A stretch of 64,000 nucleotides of DNA from Eonycteris spelaea. Lineage: Eukaryota > Chordata > Mammalia > Chiroptera > Pteropodidae. Positions 23,806 to 35,150 of the stretch are shown here, piece by piece (within the stretch, counting starts at the first letter, position 1; the number at the start of each line of letters is the position of its first letter). The notes under the pieces were generated by a model that saw nothing but the letters and a program-made list of their open reading frames with translations, was not told where the DNA came from and ran no database searches. Made by a program: the position numbers and the translations under genes. The stretch is from contig PUFA01000034.1 of the NCBI GenBank assembly GCA_003508835.1, forward strand, positions 3,002,501 through 3,066,500, written 5' to 3'.

Positions 23806-24885
23806 CCAGTTTTCCCTTGATGTTTATGCAGCTGGGATCTTTCCTTCGTCTTGACCTTGAGTGACAGATCCACCCAGGACCCCTGTGCTCTGCGTGGCAC
23901 CACGTCCCCAGATGCCCTGCCCACGAAGCCCCTCCCTGCCTCGCTGAGTTCATTTGTGCCAGCCCGACAGGAGCTTCCCCAGCATGGAGGTTCTGGAGCT
24001 CCCTGCTCTTCCCATAGAAAGCCCCAGTGTGCGGGGTCCTCTCGCTGGGAGGGGTGGAGTCCTCAGCGTCACCGCCCCTCAGCCAGAGTGACGAGGCATG
24101 TCTCTAGAATCACTGTCCTGAACGCCAAAGAATAAATGGTTACACTTCTTCTGTCCCCAAGGACGCTCTGAAACATATACCTGATGAACTAGAAACGATT
24201 TCCTGCACAGGCAGGATGGAGGAATACGGCCAAAGACCACAAGCCTCATTTCTCAATCAACCTGGTGCTCGCGGGCACCAAATCCCCTTCCGTTCTGTTT
24301 TAAACCCCTCTCCTCTTTGAGGTAGACGGACTCACTGTCTCGGGCTCTGTCAACACTGGGAGCTCATCTCTGAGTTACTTGGCCCTCATAATTCTCCAGT
24401 TCTCTGCCTGCTGCTCCGTAAACAAACCGAAATGACATTGTCCTCCTGTGTCACGACAAGTGGAAGAGGTTTCTTAGCTATCTAGTTCTGACCTGATAGT
24501 TTTTCAAACTCTGCATATACTCACTTTGTATATTCTCCTAAGTAAGTCCATTAGTGACGGCTGTGCCCAAGAAAGGATGGGGCCTGGAGGCTTGCTCCCT
24601 GAGGTAGGGATCGGCCACCTGCTTCAAGGGGACTCCCAAGCGCTGCTGGCAGAGTCATCTGTAACCTCTGGCTGTAGTACAGGGCCTTTGGAATGAATCC
24701 CTTGCTTGGTCCTGGACATGAGAGGACCGAGCAGCTACTATTTTCTCATCAACGAATGGTCTGTGGTCCTAATGCTGGACTTCGTGCCCCCTCATCTGCT
24801 CCCAGGATTGAGACAGGGAGATGGAGGCCTCACAATGGCCAGCATGACAGGAGGCCCCTGTGCGTCCCATGGGTCACTTTCTGTC
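23806..24885. other. Unique intergenic DNA
   Basis: No recognised gene or confident repeat. Confidence 0.4.
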
Positions 24886-24893
24886 ACCTACAG

Positions 24894-25121
24894 CAGGGAT
24901 CCCCAAACCCCCAGGCTGCAGAGCGGTACCGGCCCGTGGCCTATTAGGAACCAGGTTGCACGGCAGGAGGTGAGCAGCGGGCCAGAGAGCCAAAGCTCCA
25001 TCTGTATCTGCAGCCGCTCCCCAGCGCCGGCATCACCGCCTCAGCTCCGCCTCAGATCCTCAGGAGCTAGATTCTCCTCGAAGCACCGGTCCTTTGTGCC
25101 AGAAAAGGTTGAGGGCCACTG
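24894..25121 (+). mobile_element. Nonautonomous hAT DNA transposon
   Basis: Starts CAGGGATCCCCAAACCC and ends with the imperfect inverse 'aaaggttgagggccactg'. The interior has 'cggtaccggcccgtggcctattaggaacc', 'gcaggaggtgagcagcggg' and 'accgcctcagctccgcctc', typical of the hAT-Charlie MER1-group element with a GGTACCGG-rich end. The flanks ACCTACAG (24886-24893) and CCCTAAAG (25122-25129) match at 6 of 8 positions, fitting the 8-bp target duplication of hAT elements. The internal palindromic stretch of longer members is missing. Confidence 0.8.
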
Positions 25122-25863
25122 CCCTAAAGAGTATGCAAAACTCCATTTCAACTATCAGAAACACCTTCCCAGAGACTAACCCAGACCAACAGAGCCCAGG
25201 TGGATACCGGCTCTGATCGTCCTTCATCTGATAAAGACTGTGGGAAGCTCAAAATGCCTGATGGAGGCTCCAGGAGGCCGAGGGACAAGCCAACCACAGA
25301 GGAAGTCACCCAGAAACCCGGGAAGTTGAAGTCCCCTTATCAAGTTCCTGTTTGCGAAACACAAACATTTCCTAAGGAGCTCAGAGGGAGTCCTGGGCAG
25401 CCACCAAGGCGGAGGATAATTGGGTGGACGTCAGGACTGGTTGTCCGTGCTTTGTGAAGAGACCCGGGAAGTTCGCAGTCACATGCCTGCATGTGATGTT
25501 CTATTATAGCACTCCTCTCTCCAGATTTTGTAGATTCCTGTATTCTCTCTGGCTGGAAAATTGGATCAGTCATCTGAGATTTTAAAAAGACCTAGGTAAA
25601 GATTTTTTCCCCCCTTGACAGAACAGTTTAAATCCTGTCCTGAATCAAGGGTTCACTTAATTCCTAACTAGTCCATTGGAAATTAAGATATTGTTTCTTC
25701 AAGACTTACTCAAATCAACGTTTTTATTCTTCAAAGATTACATCTCACTAATTAGCATCTTCAAATCACTTACCCTGTGGTATACCTGCTGACCCTTGAT
25801 GGTTTTTTGCCACACATTTCTCCATAACGGTAGGACAGACCCTTCCCATGGACAGTCTTATAC

Positions 25864-25904
25864 GAGGACCAGGTGGCCTGATATGAGGACCGGGTGGCCT
25901 GATA
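25864..25904. repeat. 21-bp tandem duplication
   Basis: Two copies of a GAGGACC-R-GGTGGCCTGATA unit with one or two differences. Confidence 0.85.
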
Positions 25905-27339
25905 CATCCATCCTGATGTAGTCGCTGTACTTGGCTTCATCTTACCAAGAAGTTGGTTAAGTGCAATGTCAGAAGCAAGATGTAGGTGTCATGTGATTCT
26001 ATTTGTGTGTCTGGCTGTGCGTTTAATGAAGCACTCATAATTTGACCATGGTGAGCTGGAGCTGGCTCTCGTCCCCAGCTAATTGTGCTCAAATCTGCAT
26101 TCACTGACATCACATTGGTAGCTTGAAATCAGCTATGGTGGGAGTACTTACACCACAAAAATTGGCAGACGCTACAAATCTCAGGGCTTTTTGTTAGGGT
26201 GAGTGCTTAGAAAATGTCTGAAGAAACAAGAAGAAACACCAAAAATAGTTATCTGTGCAGCGTGGAACTGGAAAGCAAGGATATTCGAGTTTTGTTTTTG
26301 AATGTTTAAAAATCATTTTCATGACTATTTTTTAGAAAGAGAACTTTCCTTTTTTAAAAAAAGACTTCTTGTAGTGCTTATTATCCTACACCATCAGCTG
26401 GAAACTTCCTGGGGCTGAGCTTTCTGGTTGAGGAAGAGATCAGAGCTTGGAGAGGTGGCAACCGGTGACCTCAATGGAGCGACATCCTGGGACAGGAGTT
26501 GGGGGCTGGCAGAGGCAGGGCCCTGAGGACATAGGGAGTGCAGCAGCAGGCCGTCCTTCTAGAATCTGTGCCAAGTCTGGAAGGGGAGCCAAAGTAATGC
26601 CAGGCCCAGCCAAGACATCGGGCCAAAATTTGGGTCACCAGATCCCAAGAATCAAGCAGGAAAATGTGTATGAAGATAGGACACCAAAAAGTGGTGCCAC
26701 TCTAGGGAGGATGAGGGAGGTGGGGCCCTGATACAAGGGTGTGTTCACAGCGGGATGTTTTAGATCTTGGGCTGGGGAGCAGCTTCCCCCACCTGACCAC
26801 CCGGCCCCCCCACCCCCAGCGTAAAAAGGAGATATCGCGAGCCCAAGGAGAAGGAATGCAGACTTCTGCAGTGAGGACATAAGTAGAACAGGTTCCTCAG
26901 CGCTCAGGAAAGGCCACGACTCCCAGGGAGAGGCCGCAGGCCACAGTAAACAGTTCTGGGCATGAACAGAACCCCAGGCGATTCCAGGAAACCTCATCAT
27001 GCATAGAAAGGAGCCTAGGGGCCCTGGTCAGTGTCTGGGGGTGGGGCAGGAAGTTCCCAGCTGAGGAGGGTTTGGAGCGGCTTGGAAATTCTGAGCAGAG
27101 ATAATGCAGGCCCCAGGTGTAGGGGTGGGCCACAGCAGGAAAATGCAGGATCTGGAGGGCAGCCTGGAGTGGGCTGGCAGGACCTTCTGTTGGGGGACAG
27201 TGGGGCAGCATCCTATCTGTTCTTTCTGGCCAGGATCCTTGGGAAAGGAGACTCTCCAGGAAACTGAACACAGGGGTCCGTGCATTTGCCTAGGATGGTC
27301 AGGAAGTGGGGGAGGGGCGGCAGGAGGATGGAGTGAGCT
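25905..27339. other. Unique intergenic DNA
   Basis: No gene or confident repeat. Frames open by chance near 26.4-26.7 and 27.0-27.4 kb. Confidence 0.4.
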
Positions 27340-27353
27340 GTTCCCATGGTAAC
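27340..27353. promoter_or_regulatory. RFX X-box-like site
   Basis: GTTCCCATGGTAAC matches the RFX consensus GTTNCCATGGNAAC at every defined position. Apart from the two N positions it is palindromic. Confidence 0.55.
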
Positions 27354-28689
27354 AGCCTACCGCCCCAGCCTGTGCCCTCCAGGACCCTCGTACATTTCCA
27401 CCAAAGTCCACCTGACAGTGTGGGCAGCACCCTCAGTCTTGTCAAGCGGGGCTGCCAGTGGTTATAAGGGAATTGAATATCGCATCTTATATACACCTAA
27501 GAGTTGTGCCAAGCAACCAGAACTAATAGGGCCACAACTTGGTCCCCTTTCTTTTTCACTTGGTGCTAAAGGCCTTCATTTTTTAGATAAATTAGACACA
27601 CACGTCTCCTATCGCTGGCACAACGTGTTCCCGGTCGCCTCCCAAACTGCTGAGACTTACTGCGCTACACCAGAAACAACTGCGAAATGCCGGGAACCTG
27701 ATTAATTATGGTCAGCCCGTGCCCCGCAAGCCTCAGATCAGTTACTGGTAAACTAAGTCAGTTTCTGCTGATGCTTACATGCTGAATAGTGAGTTATCAC
27801 AGTCATCACTAAATCATAATACCAAGCAATTCAGTGACTGGGGTATGTTTTACAGCTAACTCATCCCCAAAAGCCTATCGGGAAGCCAGCAAAACTATCA
27901 TGAGATAATCACAGAGAGGCCGGCCCAGCCTCAGTCATCCACTTAACCAGGACTAAGACTCGTGCTGCTGTGTGTGGTGCTGAGCTCCAAGATGCAGAGG
28001 ACCTGGACCTGTGTGAGGCAGCAGTGGCATGCCCAGGCCGTGGGCTCCAAGGACAGCCCTGTGCCGTATTTGTGACAGTATCTCTTGTTCCCAACAGGAG
28101 TCCTCACACTTAGCGGGCTCAATACAAAATTAAAAATGAATGATATAACACCATGCCTTTGATAAAGATATGGAAGAGCAGGAGGCAGTGGTTAATTCTG
28201 TTAGGGAACTAAAAAAAGCTCTGCAGAAAAGGTGACAGATCCAAGCTGGTCCGTGAAATGCAGGAGTCAGCGGGCAGAGAAGCAAGAAGAGCAGTCCAGC
28301 AGTAAGAGGGCAGCAGACGGGAGGGCCATATCCTAAGAGCTCAGGCAGGAAAGAAGGCAAGATAAGGAGGGGTCTTTACCTTATTTTATTTTTTGGAGGG
28401 ATCTTGAACAGCAGTAGGTTCAGGCCCTACGCTCTGTTCATAAGAGTCTACTGTCCACAGGACACGTTCTTCTTAGAATCAGGAGCCAAGCTGCCTCTTT
28501 AGATGATAATTTTCCGTTTTGTCACATAGAGAAAATGCACTGTTTCCTTTCTCACCTTGACTGCCAGGAAGCTCCCCAAGTGCTAGGTTCCTTATTATAC
28601 CTTTTCGTATCTCCTAAGAGTCCCATGCAGGACTTTTCACCTAATAGAGGCTGTATTCCGTGCTGACGCATAACAATATAACAACAAAC
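27354..28689. other. Unique intergenic DNA
   Basis: No gene. The 28.14-28.36 kb stretch has the composition of an old interspersed repeat ('aaaaggtgacagatccaagctgg', 'agagaagcaagaagag') but was not assigned. Confidence 0.35.
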
Positions 28690-29170
28690 ATAGTAGGTCA
28701 AAAATACATATTTATTATATCACAGTTTCTCAAAGAAGTCTGGCTAAGGCTTGACGGGGTCTTCTGCAGGGCTGCAATCGAGGTGTCAGCCAGGGCTGGG
28801 GTCTCATCTTGCATGCTCACATGGTGGTTGGCAGAATTTAGTTCCTTGTGGGCATCAGCAGAGGTCTTTTTCTTGCGGGGTGACAGCTGGTACTTCAATG
28901 TCTTACCCTCTCTGTAGGCAGTCCACAACATGGCTGCTTGCTTCTTCAAAGCCCGCAGCAGAGTGGGGGGGGGTCCCAGCAAGAAGGTGGTTACAATTTT
29001 ACGTAACATAATCACATGCACATGACCCCATCCATCTCATCACCTTTGCCCTATTCTATTGGTTAGAAGGAGTCCCACCCATCCCACCCACATTCAGGGG
29101 AAGGGGTAACACAAGGGCGTGAAGGCAGGAGGAGGATCGTGGACCACCCTAGAGTCTGTCAGACATTAAC
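28690..29170 (-). mobile_element. MaLR or ERVL-type LTR remnant
   Basis: 'gtctggctaaggcttgacggggtcttctgcagggctgcaat', 'gtgtcagccagggctggggtctcat', 'ctcacatggtggttggcagaatt', 'ccctattctattggtta' and 'ggggtaacacaagggcgtgaa' match the antisense of an MLT-like LTR in order. The exact family is not assigned. An open minus-strand frame at 28698-29021 falls inside it and is not a gene. Confidence 0.65.
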
Positions 29171-29599
29171 TATTAGTGAGGTGAACTGCTCCTTCTGGCA
29201 ACTAAAGATATCACTGGTCCACGACATACACACTGTCTCCCAAGGAAGAGAGTGGAGTGAGCTTGCTCCCTGAGAATGCTCTTGCTGCCACAACGTCCAC
29301 TGCAGTGCTGGGCAGACAAGCCGGCCAGTAAGTGTGGAACGACATATTTTAGGATTCGCATCACCGCGGGAAGGACCTGGGGTTTTCTACCATCGAGGTG
29401 ATTATCTGATTGTAATGCATTTCTCCATTGACATATGTAATTTTCAAAAACCCATGAAACAATTGTAACAGCCACAAAGTTGGAACAAGTTTAGACATCA
29501 CAGCAGCTACGGTTTTCCCCTATTTTACAGATGAGCTACGTAGAGAAATTCCGTTTCTCGATTCCACTAGTGCAAAATGTCACCAGCACAGTACAAGTG

Positions 29600-29690
29600 C
29601 TTGGGCTCTGGAGCCAGGTGGCCTAGGTTGGCACCAAATTTAGCTGTTTACTGTATATCCTTGGACCAATGGCTTAACTAGCGATAACAA
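29600..29690 (+). repeat. MIR SINE 5' part
   Basis: 'ggctctggagccaggtggcctaggttggcacc' and 'ccttggaccaatggctta' match the MIR 5' region. Confidence 0.65.
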
Positions 29691-29694
29691 CAGC

Positions 29695-29850
29695 AAGTGA
29701 ATATTTAGTATTTGCTATGTGCAGGCTTTTTACATGTCTTAAATTCATATGAATTCATTTAACCCACATTATGCCACCCTGGGAGGTAGGCACCATTACT
29801 ATCCCCATTTTATAGATGAGAAAACTGAGGCCCGGGATTAAGATTCTCAG
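29695..29850 (-). repeat. MIR SINE, reverse
   Basis: 'tatttgctatgtgcaggc', 'gggaggtaggcaccattactatccccattttatagatgag' and 'aaaactgaggcccggg' are MIR antisense landmarks. It lies head-to-head with the preceding sense MIR. Confidence 0.85.
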
Positions 29851-30584
29851 CCTGAGCAGGAACAGGGAGAATGAGTGAAGGGCAGATGGTAGACAATTTA
29901 GGACAAAGGAACAGCAAGCAGGATGCTAGCGCCTGCAGATTCCGTTTCTAATCTGCAGTCCCCAAGTCGGACCCCGGGCAGGGAGGAGGAGAACTGTGGT
30001 GTTTACTATTTGAAGCATTTCTATTGACTAAGATCTTATGCATGATTTGCACCTCTGTGCAGGGTGTGGAGAGAAGCCAGGATGCCATCGTTTGGGGAAC
30101 TGGGATGAATTCTGCTTATGCCACCGTCACCGCAATATGTTTAGGCGGATCTGGGGGCCCTGCTGGTCTGATGGTTCCAGTCAATATATTAGGTGGTAGT
30201 ACTGGGTGAGGGACTGTACATGATGAGGGTCTGGTGTGCGGGGACAACCTGTACCTCAGTGGGAGTCCCTCTATTTGGGGGGCTGGTGCCCAACCAAGGG
30301 CTCTGTCTCAGCTTCTGGAACTTCCTACCAATTCACAGGGTCAAAGGGCATCGGAGAGATAGCTGGAGAGCTGACTCTGTGGGACCCAGGCTTCTTCATG
30401 CTGGGATGGCTTGGTGGGGAGGGACTACTGCCCTGAGAGCAGGGAAGAAGGTTGAGAGGGAGGGGCCTCAACATGGGGACAAAGCAGGCTCAGTTGACAA
30501 AAATGCATTAGGAGGAAGGGCTTTTTCAGATGGATTGGTCTCCTCATTACTGCTTAGGAAGTAGGAGAATGCACCAGGGTGGGG

Positions 30585-30600
30585 AGTAGAGAGGGGGGGG

Positions 30601-30650
<50 letters not shown>

Positions 30651-30653
30651 GTG

Positions 30654-30684
<31 letters not shown>
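30585..30684. repeat. Composite (G)n(GA)n(GT)n microsatellite
   Basis: A run of G, then a long pure GA tract, a GAGT transition, then pure GT. It ends about 300 bp before the E2F/YY1 motifs upstream of CpG island 2. Confidence 0.95.
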
Positions 30685-30999
30685 AGCAGCTGGCACTCAC
30701 TAGGCTCTAGGGACGTCCCTTCCACCCACCTCCGCAGGGAAAGCGCTCTGGGCCTCCACGGATCTGGGTGGCCCTTACCCCGCATCCTCCTCCCACCCTC
30801 ACCCTCCTGTGGGGCTGTGGGGAGACCCGCAAGGGACTCCAAAACCCCACAGAACCGGACATCTTCTTAATCCAGGATCCATTCCTCTGCACATACGTCG
30901 CCTCGCCCTTGTACCCCCGGTCTGGAGACCACCCCGCCTTTCTAGATTCCCCGAGGTAAGGCTTAGCAAGCCTTACTCGAAGCTACAACAGCATTTCTT

Positions 31000-31055
31000 A
31001 CACTTTTCCCGCCAACGTGGCCTGGTAATAGCTGGAGGCTCAGATGGCGGCGGAG
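31000..31055. promoter_or_regulatory. E2F and YY1 motif pair
   Basis: TTTCCCGCC (E2F consensus) at 31005-31013 and AGATGGCGGC (YY1 consensus) at 31042-31051, 28 bp apart at the edge of CpG island 2. This is a common layout of TATA-less promoters. Confidence 0.5.
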
Positions 31056-31199
31056 ACGCACACGAACTGAACGCAGCTCAGCGAGAACAGCAAGATCAAG
31101 TCGCGGACACAGAGTCCCCAAGGGGTACATGGGGATCTGCCCGAGAGGGCGACCTGGGGCTCATGGCCCGCCCTCCAACATTCCTCCTGCCCCGCATCG

Positions 31200-32490
31200 C
31201 CCCAGTGCCCCTTTTCTGTTTATCTTCCTTTTCTTCCTGACGGCGGGGAGGGGTCGCGAGAGCGGATTCGGGTAGCACAGGTGTCCCCGCGCTCTGGCGC
31301 TTACTGCCCCGGAGTGCGCCATTTCCCCGTGGGACCGGGCGCGTTTCTGCGTTTCTACCCGGGTCTGCCAGAGCGCGGAGGACCGCCAGGCCTCCCGCGG
31401 CCAGGACTGCGCTGCCTGCCGCTTGGGAGAAACGCGAGCCCCTTCACGATCTGAAGGCAGACTCTGCACCCGCCGGATCCTTGTCCCCCAACATTGCAGC
31501 CCAGGAGGGACTTGGGGCGCCACGAGCGCCTCATGAAGCATGGAGGGGTGCGTGCCTGAGACTGTCAACTTTGCGCACAAATGTGGGACTCAGGGGCCTT
31601 AAGCCTTGGCGGCGGGGACAGGAGGGACGGAGCGGCGCGTCTGGAGCGGGCTCGGCTCCCCGCAAGCGACCAAGGAGTCCTGCGGGGCGAGGTGGGGGGC
31701 GCTGCCTAAGCCCGAGCGCAGGAGGCCGGGGACAGGGAAGCGGTTTCGCTATGGTCCAATTGAGCCCTGGAAAAACCCCGGCGCGCGGGGGAGAGGCGGG
31801 CCGCTGCCGGGGACCGCGGGAACAAAGGCGGCCCGCGGCCGGATGCAGTCATGGAAAAACCCATCAGGGCGCCGGGGCGGGGGCGGGGGCGGCAGGGAGG
31901 GAGGGGCGGCGCGCGCCCGGCAGCTCGGCCACCCGCGCGGGCCGGCCGGGGCGGGGCTGCTCTCGGCCTCTGCCCCGCGGCGCTCTTCGCGGGTGGAGGC
32001 GGAGGCCGGGGAGACAAAATGCCGGGCGGGGAGGGCCGGGCTGGTGACCGAGAGCCAGAGCCCCCGCGCTCCGGTTGCTGCGCGCCAGCCTGCTCGCTTA
32101 GCACGTCCCGTGCTCTCGGCCGCGGGGAGGGTGGCCACACGCCGGGCGCACGCAGCACCGCGCACGGCCACTTGGCAGCCGCGGCGGCCGCCAGCCGGCC
32201 TGCAGGGGGCGCGCGCAGACCCGGCAATGGCGCGGACGCGTGGGCCCCGGCGCGCACACTCCACACGCGATCGCTTACACGCACCTGCGCCCAGACACGC
32301 GTCCCAGGCAGAGCGAAGGAAAGCCTCCCACCAAAGGGGCCGAAACAGGTGTTCGTTAGGGCGGTCCCGGGGGCCAGACACAGAACCTCAGAAACGGGCG
32401 GGGCGTTAGACGAAGCCGGGTAACTGGTTCCCCCGCCCCATCTCACAGGTGCGGGGACGGGGCCTCCTGGGCCCGACGTGCCCGGGCGCC
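31200..32490. promoter_or_regulatory. CpG island 2, probable promoter
   Basis: About 1.3 kb of very CpG-dense DNA with GC boxes and no TATA box. A CTCF-like site lies at 32197-32214. An 11-bp TGGAAAAACCC motif appears twice about 82 bp apart (near 31767 and 31850). Long frames are open on both strands (up to 267 codons), as expected of stop-poor GC-rich DNA, and none looks like a protein. Confidence 0.6.
32197..32214 (+). promoter_or_regulatory. CTCF-like site
   Basis: CCTGCAGGGGGCGC matches the CTCF core with one departure (T for A at the third base). It points rightward. Confidence 0.45.
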
Positions 32491-33149
32491 GCCCCAGGGC
32501 TGGAGTTTCCGTCCAGTGCAGGACGCTGCCTGCTGTCTCCTGGTCTTATGAACTTGCCTGCACGCGAGGAGGCGGCGAGTTGTTTTTTATATAGAAAATG
32601 AAAGTGTTGGCGCAGGTTGGACTCAGTGACTCCTGAGGCCTTTTCCAGTTCTGACTTAGGAGGAAGGACCTGGACCCGGAGGCCGTAAAAGGAATTGGTG
32701 GGAGCTGAGAAAAAAACCTTGGTGCCTGGTTTGGCCTCCGCCACAGGCTCTCCCTGGTTCAAATGTCCCCTTTATTTGTGGTGCTGCCTGCCACAACATG
32801 TCCCTGGAGTGGGGAAAGGATGTCTCTGAGGGCCCAGAGCCAACCTCTGGAAGCAAAGGAGACCCCAGTTTTACCTGAATGGGAAGCCTGCTGGGTTGGG
32901 TGGCAGGTAGGAGTTCCTGAAGGCCAGAGGGCAATGAGGCATAAGACCACGACTTCAAAAAGGTTCTTGTTCAAGAAGGGGTGGCCTTCATGGGGCCTGG
33001 CAGTTGGACTTGTGGGAATACAGTTGTGGTTGAGGTTCTGGCCACCACTTAGAATACAGGGTCAGCAAAAGCAGGGACACCAGTGAGACGACTGGGTCAA
33101 ATGAGCTGACATCTACTTGTGGTCCCTTTGGTAACTGGGGTTGGGATCA

Positions 33150-33265
33150 AATGACCCAGCCTAGCCACTCCCTAGTTTCAGGCATCTTACCCAACACCTT
33201 TGAGCCTCAAGTTCCTCATCTGTAAAATGGGAACAAGATATCCACAAGGCTATTTTGGGGACTGA
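33150..33265 (+). repeat. MIR SINE
   Basis: 'gcctcaagttcctcatctgtaaaatgggaac' is a clear MIR core with preceding 'cttacccaacacc'. Confidence 0.8.
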
Positions 33266-33378
33266 GAGTGGGTACAAGTCCCCCTTCCAACTTGCCTTCC
33301 CTCCTTTTTCACAGTCTCCCAGTTCCTGGTCACTAGGGCTCCTTCCAGGTCCGTTTCCTGTAGGACGAAGGCTGTGGA

Positions 33379-33397
33379 GCAGCGCCCCCTGGTGGTC
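33379..33397 (-). promoter_or_regulatory. CTCF site
   Basis: On the minus strand the core reads CCACCAGGGGGCGCTG, the textbook CTCF motif. It points leftward and so faces the site at 32197. Confidence 0.65.
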
Positions 33398-33754
33398 GAT
33401 ATCGGGAGGGCCGGTTCCGTCCGTGAAGACGCAGGCGGACTAACCTGGGCAGAGCGTAATGGCGTCTGGAAGTTGGAACCTCCCAAGGATGACCGTGGGG
33501 CTCCACTCAGGGAGGGCTTTCCTTCTGACTCAGTAACCCACTCGAACGAACCGAGGGCATGCTGCTTCCCCACAGCAGACTCTTCTGCCCTCTCTCAGCC
33601 CAGCTTTTCCAGCTTTAACAGGCTTTCCCCCTTCTGCCCTGGAGGAATCCACGCACTTGGCATTTATACTGTGCCTTACAGCTTACAAGCTCTTTGACAC
33701 ACATTACTTGTCCCTGCGGTGTGCTGTTTCTAGGTGGTGACGGCGCTAGATGGA

Positions 33755-34100
33755 CAGAAGTTTGCGGTTACAGCGTGGCTCCAGCAGGGTTTGGATTCTG
33801 CCTCCTCCATCCAGCTGCGTAACCAGGACGACTGTCAAAACATTGACTAACCGATCAGTAGGGCTGCGGCCAATCAGAACAGACCCTGCCGCAAACACCA
33901 GGTGCAGCCAAAGGCATGTGTATCTGCTGAAGATTCTGGAATAACCCACCCCAACCTCGCTGGGCCTTGGTTTCTGCATCTGCAGCATGGTTTATGGTGA
34001 CTGTAATAGGGCTGTCGTGTAGACTAAATTAGCCAGTGCATGTAAAACGTTGAGAAACCCGTGTCTGGCACATAGAGAGCGCTCAACAAGAGTTAGCTTT
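33755..34100 (+). repeat. MIR SINE, interrupted
   Basis: The first part (33755-33835: 'gcgtggctccagcagggtttggattc') and the second part (33955-34100: 'cttggtttctgcatctgcagcatgg', 'gtctggcacatagagagcgctcaa') are MIR in the same order. About 120 bp of other DNA lies between them. Confidence 0.6.
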
Positions 34101-34266
34101 ATGACTGGTCCTGTCTCAGACTCAGTGACTCAGGGTGATTGCCACTTTTAAGGGAGACTCCCCAAGTGAGTCCCATGTAAGCACCTGGGCTCCCTTCCTG
34201 GCTCACCTCACCTCCCATCTCCCGCACTTAGTTATCTGGTCTTCCAGTTATTCTGCTTTCTAGAAG

Positions 34267-34380
34267 TGCTTCTCAAACTTTACGATACATCCAAATTTCT
34301 GGGAATCTTGTTAAATTGTGGATTCTGACATTGGAGGTCTGGGTAGAGCTCCCAGATGGTGCTGGTCTGAGAAGCAAGTC
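34267..34380 (+). mobile_element. MER5-type hAT element
   Basis: Begins 'agtgcttctcaaactttacg' and continues 'tctgggaatcttgttaaa' and 'gattctgac', as MER5A/B does. Confidence 0.65.
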
Positions 34381-34421
34381 TAGATCATTGTAGAAACAGA
34401 AGTGTCAGCTGATAAATATGT

Positions 34422-34462
34422 AAACATTTATTGAGCACCTACTCAGTGCAAGACAGTGAGGA
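34422..34462 (-). repeat. MIR or L2-type end
   Basis: 'acatttattgagcacctactcagtgcaagac' is a common MIR/L2-family phrase. Confidence 0.45.
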
Positions 34463-34589
34463 CTGGCCTCCAACCTCAAGCAGCAGACGGACTATCGCAC
34501 AAACAGGTTAAAATAAAAAATCAGGCCAAGGAGCAAACACATGCCAAACAGTAGGCGGTGAATCAATTCTCTGCCCGGTAGCCAGAGGG

Positions 34590-35150
34590 ATGCTCTAAAC
34601 CAGAGTCCACAACGGCCCTGCAGACAGCCGTCTAATGGCTCACTCAGCATAAAGACTGAAGTCTCCTGGATTCTTTTTCCAGGTTCTAAATCATTTGGAC
34701 CTGCTTATGACCTCATCTCCCATCACTCAGCTTCATGCTAGACTCACCTTTTGTTCCCTTGAATCCAATACCCCACCTCCTTCCTACCTGAGAGCGTTTG
34801 AACTTGCCTGGTTAATGCTTGCTCTTCAAACTGGCAAGTGCCTGGCCTCTTATTCAGCCTCTTATTGCTTCTGAGAGAGATCTTCCTTGACCTAAAGAAA
34901 ATTTGACCTAAAGTAACTGCCCCCAGTCCAGATCAGATGTTCCCTGTTGTATCATTCTGATTTTTTTGATTAGTACTACTAGGTTGAATGTTATGGCATT
35001 ATATTGTTGGTTGCTTTTTGGAGCCCTGTGAGGGCAGAGGTGTCTGCCTGCCTTATTCTGCTTTACCCCTAGCACCTAGACAGCATCTGGTCCATAGTGG
35101 GCCTTCAGTGAGGATCCGGTGTTGATTGAATGAAAGAATGACTGTTATCG
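34590..35150 (+). mobile_element. L2 LINE 3' region
   Basis: Landmarks in order: 'aataaagactgaagtctcc'-like block, 'cctgcttatgacctcatctcc', 'gagagatcttccttgacc', 'ttggagccctgtgagggcagagg', 'tagcacctagacagcatctgg' and 'ttgattgaatgaaagaatga'. An old L2 copy with the canonical 3' end. Confidence 0.8.

Noticed and set aside
28698..29021. 107-codon minus-strand frame with a plausible Lys-rich N-terminal half
   Set aside because: It lies inside the LTR remnant at 28.69-29.17 kb and its residues map to the LTR phrases.
31606..32446. Overlapping frames of 188-267 codons on both strands in CpG island 2
   Set aside because: GC-rich DNA has few stops, both strands are equally open and the products are Arg/Pro/Ala/Gly-rich with no recognisable fold.
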